Source: Deltaproteobacteria bacterium | GTDB lineage: Bacteria; Desulfobacterota; Desulfobacteria; Desulfobacterales; JAFDDL01 | Length of the DNA: 9,655 nt | NCBI GenBank assembly: GCA_019310865.1 | Contig: JAFDDL010000100.1 | Location: 1-9,655 of the forward strand | Reading direction: 5' to 3' | Shown: positions 1-7,423 of the stretch, in pieces | Layout of the letters: every line of letters starts with the position of its first letter | Position numbering within the stretch: position 1 is the stretch's first letter | Notes under the pieces: model-generated | The model's input: only the letters and a program-made list of their open reading frames with translations | Database searches by the model: none | What the model was told of the DNA's origin: nothing | Position numbers and translations under genes: made by a program

Positions 1-2
1 TT

Positions 3-881
3 ATTCCGATGATCCCCATATTTACCTCCCAGGGTTACAATGCCGAAACGTTAAAATTTATAGCGATTTACTTTATCGTTCTCATGCCGCTTATCGCTCT
101 TGCCTCAGTTGTATTTGGCCCGGAAGGCAAACCCGTGGCGACGGAGAAACCGTCTATCAAGGGCGTATATCGCTCGGTCAAAGGGAATAAGCCTTTCTTG
201 TTCTTTCTTGCTATCTATATCGTCGGCGGTTTGGGAAACGGTGTGTTTTACGGGCTGATCTACCTTTATTGCGACAGTCATCTGCAGATCGGGCACTTGT
301 TTCCCTACGTCTTGATTGCCGATGCGCTCTGCACGTTCATCAGCCTCCCGGTATGGCTGAAAATTATATACAAATACGGTAAACACAAATCCTGGGCGGT
401 GGGTAATACCATCGGGTCGGTCGTAATCGCCGGCATGATCTTTTTCGAACCGGGCCCTTCTATATTCATCCCATTCATTATTTTAATCGCTATTCGAGCG
501 CTGGCCGTGGCATGCATTTATGTGGTGCCCACGGCGATGCTTGGCGATATCATCGATTACGACATTCTCAAGACCGGCGTCAACCGGTCCGGCAACTATT
601 TCTCCGCCTGCACGCTTATTTCCAAATTGAATTCGGCGCTCGGCGGGGGAATCGGTTTCATCATTATCGGCATGCTTGGCTATACGTTGAAAGGCCAGAA
701 TTCCGACTTTGCCAATGCCGGATTTGTCTTTACGACGTTAATCCTGCCTGCGATCCTGCTGGTTGGCTCCAGTTGTTTGCTGTGGTTTTTCCCCATAGAT
801 CACCGCCGGCAATCGATTATCCGGCGTCGTATCGAGGCACATGCGAAACGCGCGGAGCGGGATGGTCTCTTGGTCGGTTAA
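3..881 (+). CDS. GPH-family (MFS_2) sugar/cation symporter, C-terminal part
   Basis: Inner-membrane transporter of the glycoside-pentoside-hexuronide:cation symporter family (MelB-like MFS), which usually couples uptake of a sugar, glycoside or uronate to Na+ or H+. The reading frame is open from the first bases, so the 5' end lies outside the window; about 293 residues are visible against roughly 450-480 in the family. Counting from the Met at position 9, seven hydrophobic segments are visible (about residues 15-36, 62-88, 97-120, 127-146, 151-173, 207-224, 238-262), fitting helices 6-12. The GDIIDYD stretch (179-185), followed by GVNRSGNYFSA, matches the conserved helix 10-11 region of the family, and KYGKHK (123-128) matches its basic cytoplasmic loop. 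A basic tail (RRRIEAHAKR) ends the protein. The stop is 38 bases before the hydrolase gene, so co-transcription is likely. Substrate unknown; the family also has non-sugar members. Confidence 0.85.
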   Translation: MPMIPIFTSQGYNAETLKFIAIYFIVLMPLIALASVVFGPEGKPVATEKPSIKGVYRSVKGNKPFLFFLAIYIVGGLGNGVFYGLIYLYCDSHLQIGHLFPYVLIADALCTFISLPVWLKIIYKYGKHKSWAVGNTIGSVVIAGMIFFEPGPSIFIPFIILIAIRALAVACIYVVPTAMLGDIIDYDILKTGVNRSGNYFSACTLISKLNSALGGGIGFIIIGMLGYTLKGQNSDFANAGFVFTTLILPAILLVGSSCLLWFFPIDHRRQSIIRRRIEAHAKRAERDGLLVG

Positions 882-885
882 GGGG

Positions 886-899
886 TCCGAAATCCGAAA
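886..899 (+). repeat. tandem 7-mer duplication upstream of the hydrolase gene
   Basis: TCCGAAA occurs twice head to tail between the transporter stop and the ribosome binding site of the hydrolase gene (GGAGG at 909-913, six bases before the ATG). About 0.6 perfect tandem 7-mers are expected by chance in a window of this size, so it may carry no function. Confidence 0.4.
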
Positions 900-919
900 G
901 TAGACGGGGGAGGAAATTC

Positions 920-2689
920 ATGACAGTTACACAAGGCGGTGTTTCACTGACCTCACGTTACATACCGGCACGCGACGGAACGGGGCTAGCGGTCGACATC
1001 TGGCTGCCGGCGGATTGTGCCGGCGCAAAGCTGCCGACTATCTTTACGTTAACCCGATATTGGCGGTCTGCAGGCTTCAAGGAAGATACCCTCGCCTGGC
1101 AGAAGTCCCATGAAGAAGCGGTGCTGTTGACCACCCGTGGTTATGCTTACGTTGTCGCGGATTCACGGGGCTCCGGCGCTTCGTTCGGGACCCGGGACTG
1201 TGAATTTTCCGAAGCGGAGATCGGGGATATCGAGGTCCTGATGGCATGGATTGCCGGCCGGCCATGGAGCAACGGCAACGTCGCCTCGACCGGCACCTCC
1301 TATACCGGCAATACCGCCTTTTGTTGCGCCTCCGGCAGTCCACCGGCCCTGAAGGTCGTCGTGCCCTATGCGGCGGATTTTGACGTTTATGCCCAGCTTG
1401 TGCGGCCGGGCGGCCTGGAAAACTTCTTCACCCGCGACTGGGGAGCCGGGGTCCGGGCTTTGGACCAGAACGATCATGAGACATTACTCAACAACATGAG
1501 CACACCGCCCCCCGAGCCCATCGCGGTAAACTTCACCGGGGTCAGGCCGGTGGACGAAGATACGGACGGGTCGTTGCTTATGGCTGCTGTCGGTGAACAC
1601 GCAGACAATTTCAATGTCGGCAGTATTGCGGCGCACATGGACTACCGTGATCAGAAAGACGACACGGTAAACCTGTTAAACCGGGCGAGCGTCTATTTTC
1701 ACCGGGACAACATCGAGAAATCCAGCCTGCCGATCCACTATCGTACCGGCTGGCTCGATGCCGGCACGCCGCAAGGCGCCTTGAGCCTGTTCAATACCTT
1801 CAGCAATCCCAAGCGGGTGATCATCGGCCCGTGGAACCACGGGAATAATTATCTTGTCAATCCCTACATCAATGACAAACCGGTTGCATTGCCGCTCGAG
1901 GAAAAGGTTGACCTGACCGTGGGGTCATTGGCGCCCTATGTGCGCGATGACGACGGGGATTCAGCGACGGAAATGGGGGTGTTGGAATATTACACATACG
2001 CAGAGAACGTCTGGAAAACCACCCGTGTCTGGCCTCTGCCGGAGACACGGATGACCCGATTCTACCTCCACGCGGGCCATACGCTGGTTGCCAAGGCACC
2101 GGGCCTGGAGGGAGGGGAAGACCATTACAAAGTTGACCCCACCGCGACGACCGGAGCCACTAACCGCTGGCATACCAACTTGGGCGGAGGTCCCGTACTC
2201 TATCCGGACCGGCGGGAAGAAGACAAAAAACTGCTCATCTATGAGACACAGCCGTTGGCGACCGATACAGAGATCACGGGGCATCCGGTACTGCGACTTT
2301 TTTTGGCATTGAGCCAGGAAGATGGCGATGTTATCGTTTATCTGGAGGATGTCGGGCCGGATGGAACCGTCTATTATATCACCGAGGGGTGCTTGCGCGT
2401 GCGGCATCGAAAGGTATCCCCGCCGCCGTATGCATTTGCGGGACCCTATCACAGTTTCCGCCGGGAAGACGCCGAACCGCTGGTGCCGGAAACGGTGACC
2501 GAGCTCATGATTGGATTGTTTCCGACATCGGTGCTGTTTCGCAAGGGGCACCGGATTCGGCTGGCGATTTCCGGGGCGGACAAGGGTACCTTTTTACCCA
2601 TGGGCGGTGTCGAGAATGCACAATGGCGGATTCAGCGAAACAGCAGACACCCGTCATATCTCGAGCTGCCGATCATCCCGCGGTCCTGA
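920..2689 (+). CDS. CocE/NonD-family alpha/beta hydrolase (peptidase S15 fold)
   Basis: A 589-residue serine hydrolase of the CocE/NonD/Xaa-Pro dipeptidyl-peptidase class, which cleaves esters, amides or acylated amino groups. The start at 920 is chosen for GGAGG at 909-913; the open frame upstream overlaps the transporter and has no family content. The N-terminal S15 domain covers about residues 10-310: Y47 in TLTRYW fits the oxyanion-hole Tyr, S127 in GTSYTG is the nucleophile, D280 in GWLD the acid and H307 in GPWNHG the base, so the triad is intact. From about residue 350 to the end lies a PepX_C beta-sandwich, with the ITGHPVLRLFLALS strand at 452-465 and a KGHRIRLAIS motif near the C-terminus. 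No signal peptide is seen, so it is probably cytoplasmic. Its place between a transporter and amino-acid genes suggests opening of an imported conjugate (inference). The natural substrate cannot be read from sequence; cocaine esterase, glutaryl-7-ACA acylase and dipeptidyl-peptidase activities all occur in this fold. Confidence 0.9.
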   Translation: MTVTQGGVSLTSRYIPARDGTGLAVDIWLPADCAGAKLPTIFTLTRYWRSAGFKEDTLAWQKSHEEAVLLTTRGYAYVVADSRGSGASFGTRDCEFSEAEIGDIEVLMAWIAGRPWSNGNVASTGTSYTGNTAFCCASGSPPALKVVVPYAADFDVYAQLVRPGGLENFFTRDWGAGVRALDQNDHETLLNNMSTPPPEPIAVNFTGVRPVDEDTDGSLLMAAVGEHADNFNVGSIAAHMDYRDQKDDTVNLLNRASVYFHRDNIEKSSLPIHYRTGWLDAGTPQGALSLFNTFSNPKRVIIGPWNHGNNYLVNPYINDKPVALPLEEKVDLTVGSLAPYVRDDDGDSATEMGVLEYYTYAENVWKTTRVWPLPETRMTRFYLHAGHTLVAKAPGLEGGEDHYKVDPTATTGATNRWHTNLGGGPVLYPDRREEDKKLLIYETQPLATDTEITGHPVLRLFLALSQEDGDVIVYLEDVGPDGTVYYITEGCLRVRHRKVSPPPYAFAGPYHSFRREDAEPLVPETVTELMIGLFPTSVLFRKGHRIRLAISGADKGTFLPMGGVENAQWRIQRNSRHPSYLELPIIPRS

Positions 2690-2813
2690 TAAAACTTGTG
2701 CAAGAGACCTCATTTGCCAAACACGGCTACTATTACGACGGTGTGCAGTTGGGCGAATTTTATCAATCACGGATGATTTTTTTAACCAGGAATTTGGAAA
2801 AAAGGAGATAGAT
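2690..2813 (+). other. 124-base gap between hydrolase and amidohydrolase genes
   Basis: One of the two longest non-coding gaps in the window. It is AT-richer than the upstream gene, holds a weak hairpin followed by a T run (2765-2783), and ends in a strong ribosome binding site, AAAGGAG at 2801-2807, six bases before the ATG at 2814. I see no convincing sigma-70 promoter. A third-frame open stretch crosses the gap to a stop at 2809-2811, but it is mostly a shadow of the hydrolase gene. A transcription boundary is possible here. Confidence 0.5.
2765..2783 (+). terminator. weak terminator-like hairpin with T run
   Basis: AATCA at 2765-2769 pairs perfectly with TGATT at 2774-2778 around a CGGA loop, and the T run continues to 2783. 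The layout is that of an intrinsic terminator, but the 5-bp stem has only one G-C pair and would be unstable, so at most partial termination is expected between the hydrolase and the amidohydrolase. Confidence 0.2.
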
Positions 2814-3887
2814 ATGGCACGCTTAGTGATCGATGCGCATACGCATGCCCAACGTTTCACGCCAGGATTTAATAAACGGGGCGAACCATTTACTTACAAA
2901 GGCTTAGAAAACGTTATTATGAGTGATCAGCCCTTTGATAACTCGCGCCTGTTGCTTGCGGATATGGATCGTTTGAATGTGGACATGTCTGTATTGCTGT
3001 CTGCTTTCAATATGCGCAATGAAATGATTGAAGCACAGGTCAAACGCTATCCTGATAGGTTCATTGCGTTTTGTTGTTATGTTGAAACATCCCGTCGTGA
3101 GTGGACTCATGAGGCGCCTTTTGATGCTGAAGAGGCGGCGGCAGAGGTGGATTTCTGGCTCTCTCGCGGATTTGTGGGTGTCGGTGAAACCACGGGGATG
3201 TTGCCGTCCAAAAATCTTGATATGACAATCGAAGAGAACGTGCGCCTTTTATGGCCGATTTTGGAGGTTGCGACGAAACACGAAGCGCCTGTGCTGTTTC
3301 ACACGGGGTGTATCGCTTATCCCGACACCTGCCGTTTACGCGGTGTGGACCCAATTCTCGTTGATGATATTGCCTTGGCTTTTCCAAAAATTCCCATAAT
3401 CCTCGGTCATGCCGGGGTTCAAACAGGCTGGTATCGAAACTTTCCGGAAAATGCTGCCATGGTGGCTGGGCGGCATCCCAATGTGTATCTTGAATTGTCA
3501 CAGTGTCAAGCCGGGCAGATTGAACGCGTACTCCATGACCCCAACATCGGGCCGGATAAGCTACTATTTGGTTCAGACTGGGGCGTTTCAATCTCATACC
3601 AACCCTATGGTAAGGGGAACATATATGCAGCAACACCGCCCGAAAACCCACCGAACACACTCCCCATGCATATGGATTGGAATCTGCGCCAGATATATGC
3701 CATCGAAATGTCCGAGGAAGATCGGGCAAAAATACTGGGACTCAATATGGCAAAGATCTGCAAACTGGATATAAAGGCGATTATGGCCCGAAAGGAGGAT
3801 CGATACGGCGACCGGATTTCCTGGAATGAAATTGATACGTATTGGGAACCAAGTAACGTCGGGCGAGAAAACAGTGACAACCGTTAA
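2814..3887 (+). CDS. Amidohydrolase-2 family metal-dependent hydrolase/decarboxylase
   Basis: A 357-residue TIM-barrel enzyme of the amidohydrolase superfamily, amidohydrolase-2 branch (ACMSD, gamma-resorcylate decarboxylase and 4-oxalomesaconate hydratase-like proteins). The start is fixed by AAAGGAG six bases upstream. The metal site is complete: H9 and H11 in DAHTH on the first strand, H163 in VLFHTG, H199 in ILGHAG and D255 in FGSDWG. The ILGLNMAKI segment at about 308-316 corresponds to the usual ILGxNA end of the fold, followed by about 40 further residues rich in charge and Trp/Tyr. Members perform C-N or C-O hydrolysis, hydration or non-oxidative decarboxylation, and motifs do not tell which. 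Beside a possible beta-keto-acid route, either a decarboxylase or an amide hydrolase role is conceivable (inference). It ends 23 bases before the first possible start of the next gene. The family call is firm; the reaction is not. Confidence 0.88.
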   Translation: MARLVIDAHTHAQRFTPGFNKRGEPFTYKGLENVIMSDQPFDNSRLLLADMDRLNVDMSVLLSAFNMRNEMIEAQVKRYPDRFIAFCCYVETSRREWTHEAPFDAEEAAAEVDFWLSRGFVGVGETTGMLPSKNLDMTIEENVRLLWPILEVATKHEAPVLFHTGCIAYPDTCRLRGVDPILVDDIALAFPKIPIILGHAGVQTGWYRNFPENAAMVAGRHPNVYLELSQCQAGQIERVLHDPNIGPDKLLFGSDWGVSISYQPYGKGNIYAATPPENPPNTLPMHMDWNLRQIYAIEMSEEDRAKILGLNMAKICKLDIKAIMARKEDRYGDRISWNEIDTYWEPSNVGRENSDNR

Positions 3888-3915
3888 ATGCCCAACCGCT
3901 TTAAGATCAGATGTC

Positions 3916-3921
3916 AAAGGA
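3916..3921 (+). promoter_or_regulatory. ribosome binding site favouring the start at 3929
   Basis: AAAGGA lies seven bases before the ATG at 3929. The earlier in-frame ATG at 3911 has only weak purine-rich sequence before it, and using it would place this site inside the coding region. The family also needs no residues upstream of 3929. Confidence 0.55.
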
Positions 3922-3928
3922 AAAATAT

Positions 3929-5509
3929 ATGATATTAGATGGTAACAACCTAACTGCAGAACAAGTTAACGGGATTGCACAAGATCCGGAAATACAAATT
4001 GAAATCACGTCTGACACGGAAAGTCATGTTACGGCGTCAAGAAAACTACTTGAAAGATTTGTTGCCGAAAAAAGAGTCATTTATGGCGTAAATACTGCGT
4101 GTGGCGGGTTTGTACATTGGCTTGTGCCGATTGAAAAAGCTTCGGAAATGCAACAAAATTTGCTCGGTGCCACAGCTTCAAACGTCGGTGATTATTTAGC
4201 TGACAACTATGTTCGAGCCATTATAGCAACGCGAATTAATTCACTTGCACGGGGTGCTTCTGCTATCTCGTTAGAAAATTTTAAGAAATATATAGCTATT
4301 TTCAATGCAGGTATACTCCCCTGTATTCCAGAAAAAGGTTCGCTTGGCGCAAGTGGTGATCTGGGTCCTCTGGCCTATATCGGTTTGGTAGCAACAGGCC
4401 ATTGGAAGGCCAAGCTAGGGGGGAAGATTGTTAGCGGTAAAGAAGCGTTGCAGCAGTCCGGTATCGAACCAATGACCCTAAGTTACAAAGAGGGGCTGGC
4501 AATGATTAACGGCACCTCGGCAATGACGGGTATGGCTGCGTGTCTAACAAGCCAAATTAAAGACCTGATTAAATCCTATTTAATCGTATCAAGCATGAGT
4601 GTTGAAGCCCTTAAAGGAAAAATAATGCCTTTCCACGAAGCGGCTCATGAAAACAAACCACACCCGGGGCAGATAAAAGTAGCCAAGTGTATCTTCTCGA
4701 CGCTGCAGGATAGCAAAATGGTTGTCCACGATGAAGAGATTGAAGAGATGCTTAGAAAACTGCAAACTGATGAGCCAATGGGAATGGATGAGCAGATAGA
4801 AGATGCTTACTCTATTCGAGCAACCCCCCAAATTCTCGGCCCGGTAGTGGATACGACATTATTTGTTGAATCAACTATTCAGATTGAACTGAATTCAACC
4901 AGTGACAATCCGCTTGTATTACCTAGCCGGGGCGATGTTTTCCATAATGCGAACTTCCATGGTCAGTACATTTCCAATGCAATGGATCAAATATCCATCG
5001 CGTTGACAACTATGTGCAACTTGTCCGACAGGAGAACCGATCGGTTTTTAGACCCCGCTAACAGCAATGGGCTCAAACCATTCTTATGTGACAAAAACCC
5101 GGGTTTGAGTTATGGGTTAATGGGAGGGCAGTACCTGGCAACATCCTTGGTGGCGGAAATACGTTCGCTTTGTACTCCCGTATCAATTCAGACACTGACT
5201 TCTACAGGTGATTTTCAGGATCATGTATCTTTTGGTTTAGTCGCAGCACGCCGAACAAGGGATATTCTTAAAAATGCATACTATGTGTTAGGTTTTGAAC
5301 TTATCTGTGCGTGCCAGGCTGCTGACCTAAGAGGTGCTGAAAAACTTGGCACCATCACATCAAAAGCTTTCAATATTGTACGAGAAAAAATTCCTTTTCG
5401 CGATAATGATGACCCCCTGACTCCTTATATTGAAATGGCTGCACAGCTGTTGGAAACAGGACGGTTGTTGGAGGCGCTTCCGCAAACGGATAATGACTAC
5501 ACATGGTAA
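3929..5509 (+). CDS. MIO-type aromatic amino acid ammonia-lyase / 2,3-aminomutase (AdmH-like)
   Basis: A 526-residue enzyme of the HAL/PAL family (532 if ATG 3911 is used). It carries the Ala-Ser-Gly triplet (141-143, in GSLGASGDLGPLA) that cyclises into the MIO electrophile, the catalytic Tyr52 in IYGVNT, and the EDAYSIRATPQ block (Tyr294, Arg297) that binds the substrate carboxylate. The VNTACGGFVHWLVP stretch, with its GGFV and VP, recalls AdmH-type phenylalanine aminomutases (YGVNTSMGGFV) rather than HutH (YGINTGFG). The specificity His of HutH (His83) falls on Thr82 in an ungapped alignment from the catalytic Tyr, and no hut genes are nearby. A non-histidine, probably phenylalanine-like substrate is therefore inferred, giving either a beta-amino acid or a cinnamate-type acid plus ammonia. 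Cytoplasmic, normally a tetramer. Its stop overlaps the ligase start by 7 bases, indicating translational coupling. It is AT-richer than its neighbours. Lyase versus mutase cannot be settled by motifs. Confidence 0.9.
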   Translation: MILDGNNLTAEQVNGIAQDPEIQIEITSDTESHVTASRKLLERFVAEKRVIYGVNTACGGFVHWLVPIEKASEMQQNLLGATASNVGDYLADNYVRAIIATRINSLARGASAISLENFKKYIAIFNAGILPCIPEKGSLGASGDLGPLAYIGLVATGHWKAKLGGKIVSGKEALQQSGIEPMTLSYKEGLAMINGTSAMTGMAACLTSQIKDLIKSYLIVSSMSVEALKGKIMPFHEAAHENKPHPGQIKVAKCIFSTLQDSKMVVHDEEIEEMLRKLQTDEPMGMDEQIEDAYSIRATPQILGPVVDTTLFVESTIQIELNSTSDNPLVLPSRGDVFHNANFHGQYISNAMDQISIALTTMCNLSDRRTDRFLDPANSNGLKPFLCDKNPGLSYGLMGGQYLATSLVAEIRSLCTPVSIQTLTSTGDFQDHVSFGLVAARRTRDILKNAYYVLGFELICACQAADLRGAEKLGTITSKAFNIVREKIPFRDNDDPLTPYIEMAAQLLETGRLLEALPQTDNDYTW

Positions 5510-7386
5510 CGGAAAAATTCGTAATTCGCAACCTGACGGATGTGGAAGCCATAGAAAGCGTGCCCTTCCAGGAGCGGGTGCCCGCCCTGAACACGTATGA
5601 AGTGCTTCGGCACTCGGCGGAGACTTACGCCGATACACCGGCGATCATCTTTCTGCCGAATGGGGCACTCGAAGACGAACCTGTGGTGATCGAATATCGC
5701 GACCTTTTTGCCCGTGTGACCCAGGCGGCGAATATGTTCAACGACTTGGGTGTCAGCACCACGTCGCCGGTTTCCTATATCCTGCCGAATTTGCCGCAAA
5801 CCCATTATACCTTCTGGGGCGGATCGGCCGCAGGAATTGTCAGCCCCATCAACTACATGCTGCAGCCCGAGCAGATCGCAGAGCTGCTGGAAGCCGCCGG
5901 CAGCAAGATCCTGGTCACCATCGGTCCTGATCCCCGGCTCGACATCTGGCAGAAGGTCCAGGCCGTCCGGGAACTGGTCCCCAGCCTGGAGGGGATACTT
6001 GTGGTCGGCGGTGAGGCGGACCCAACGAATGGCATCTACAGTTTTGACGACCTGTTGGAACGTTATCCGGCCGACAAACTGACCAGCGGGCGACAGATCG
6101 ATCCGGATGATATCGCCTCTTACCTTCATACCGGCGGGACGACCGGGTCGCCCAAAATTGCTCAGCAAAAACACAATGCACAGGTATACATTGCCTGGTG
6201 CCTGGGCCCCCTCCTAAATGCCGAACCCGGTTTTGTGACCCTTTGCGGTTTGCCGCTATTTCACTGCAATGCGGTGTTCGTTTCGGGTCTCGGACCTTTT
6301 CTGGCAGGTGCAACATGTCTGCTGGCGGGACCCATTGGTTACCGGAACCCCACACTCATAAAGGACTTCTGGCGTATCGTCGAACGCTACAAGGTGGCCG
6401 CCTTTTCCGGTGTGCCGACGCTGTATGCCACGCTGCAGGACGTTCCTCTTGAAGGGGTGGACGTGAACTCTTTGCGCTGGGCTGCATGTGGCGCTGCACC
6501 GATGCCGGTGTCCCTTTTCCACGCCTTTCAGGAAAAAACCGGCATCAAGATACTGGAAGGTTATGGGATGACCGAAGGCGTTCTTTTAAGCACCATCGGA
6601 TTTCAGGATGCCGCCCCGAGAATCGGCTCAATCGGCATACGGGTGCCGTATCAGCAAGTGAAAACCGCCATCGTCGACGCAGACGGTAAGTATGTGCGCA
6701 ATTGCGAGGTGGACGAAATCGGCGTCGTCGCAATCAAGGGTCCGAACGTTTTTCCCGGATACTTGCAGGAGAAATACAACAAGAACATCTGGATCGACGA
6801 AGGCTGGTTCAACACGGGCGACCTGGGGCGCATTGACGAAGATGGCTATTTCCGGCTGACCGGGCGGGCCAAGGACCTGATCATCAGGGGCGGGCACAAT
6901 ATCGATCCGGCCACCATCGAAGATACGTTGCAGAAGCACCCTGCGGTTGAAATCGCCGCCGCTGTCGGCAAACCGAATGCCTATGCGGGGGAATTGCCGG
7001 TGGCCTATGTGACACTCAAGGAGGGACAAAGCGCAACGCCCGAAGAATTGACCGCTTTCGCCAGGCAGCACATCCCGGAACGTCCCGCCACGCCAAAGGA
7101 AGTATTTATCCTCCAGGAGATGCCCCTCACGGCAGTCGGCAAGATATTCAAGCCGTCGCTCCGGTACGATGCCATCAAGCGAACCTTGGCGGCAGCCTTG
7201 TCAACCTTATGGGAGGGTGATCTTTCCATTTCGATAGAGGTCGACTCACATGACGTTCATGGGACACTGGCATCCATCACTATAACGAGTGTAAAGGATC
7301 GTGCGCTGTTGAAAGAAAAAATCGACCGGATTTTAGTCGGCTTTGCCGTAAAATACAACATCACATTTATCGAAAAAACCATTTAA
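5503..7386 (+). CDS. AMP-forming acyl-CoA synthetase / acid-CoA ligase
   Basis: A 627-residue adenylate-forming enzyme that activates a carboxylic acid with ATP and transfers it to CoA. Motifs in order: P-loop HTGGTTGSPK (209-218; an unusual THGG-free variant reading HTGG where most have TSGT), GYGMTE (353-358), FNTGDLGRID (437-445) with D440, GRAKDLII (454-461), and the C-terminal lysine motif LTAVGKI with K547. The N-terminal LTDVEAIESVPF and the roughly 65-residue extension after 560 match a long-form acyl-CoA synthetase group I know as PRK07529 (about 630 residues; from memory). ATG 5503 overlaps the lyase/aminomutase stop by 7 bases and has no clear Shine-Dalgarno, so translation is probably coupled. 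By position, the substrate should be the product of the MIO enzyme or of the aminotransferase: a cinnamate-like, beta-amino or beta-keto acid (inference). No carrier protein lies nearby, which favours CoA over a synthetase-line partner. Confidence 0.9.
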   Translation: MVTEKFVIRNLTDVEAIESVPFQERVPALNTYEVLRHSAETYADTPAIIFLPNGALEDEPVVIEYRDLFARVTQAANMFNDLGVSTTSPVSYILPNLPQTHYTFWGGSAAGIVSPINYMLQPEQIAELLEAAGSKILVTIGPDPRLDIWQKVQAVRELVPSLEGILVVGGEADPTNGIYSFDDLLERYPADKLTSGRQIDPDDIASYLHTGGTTGSPKIAQQKHNAQVYIAWCLGPLLNAEPGFVTLCGLPLFHCNAVFVSGLGPFLAGATCLLAGPIGYRNPTLIKDFWRIVERYKVAAFSGVPTLYATLQDVPLEGVDVNSLRWAACGAAPMPVSLFHAFQEKTGIKILEGYGMTEGVLLSTIGFQDAAPRIGSIGIRVPYQQVKTAIVDADGKYVRNCEVDEIGVVAIKGPNVFPGYLQEKYNKNIWIDEGWFNTGDLGRIDEDGYFRLTGRAKDLIIRGGHNIDPATIEDTLQKHPAVEIAAAVGKPNAYAGELPVAYVTLKEGQSATPEELTAFARQHIPERPATPKEVFILQEMPLTAVGKIFKPSLRYDAIKRTLAAALSTLWEGDLSISIEVDSHDVHGTLASITITSVKDRALLKEKIDRILVGFAVKYNITFIEKTI

Positions 7387-7423
7387 TGATCGCCATTGGG
7401 CCTATATAAAACAGGAGAACCGA

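Noticed and set aside
512..919. Upstream extension of the CocE/NonD hydrolase frame by 136 codons
   Set aside because: It overlaps the transporter gene in another frame, shows no family motif, and the GGAGG at 909-913 clearly serves ATG 920.
2389..2811. 140-codon open frame crossing the hydrolase end and the gap
   Set aside because: Most of it shadows the hydrolase. The roughly 40 residues beyond 2689 look protein-like, but there is no start signal and I recognise no family.
2511..2813. Upstream extension of the amidohydrolase frame
   Set aside because: It mostly overlaps the hydrolase 3' end, lacks family content, and AAAGGAG fixes the start at 2814.
3929..5509. Histidine ammonia-lyase (hutH) in a histidine-use operon
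   Set aside because: The HutH specificity His is replaced by Thr, the NTACGGFV loop differs, and no hutU, hutI or hutG-like gene is present.
5497..6174. Long antisense open frame of 225 codons (and similar ones at 3061-3729 and 1961-2551)
   Set aside because: Each lies opposite a well-supported gene, has no recognisable motif, and is expected from codon bias in GC-rich genes.
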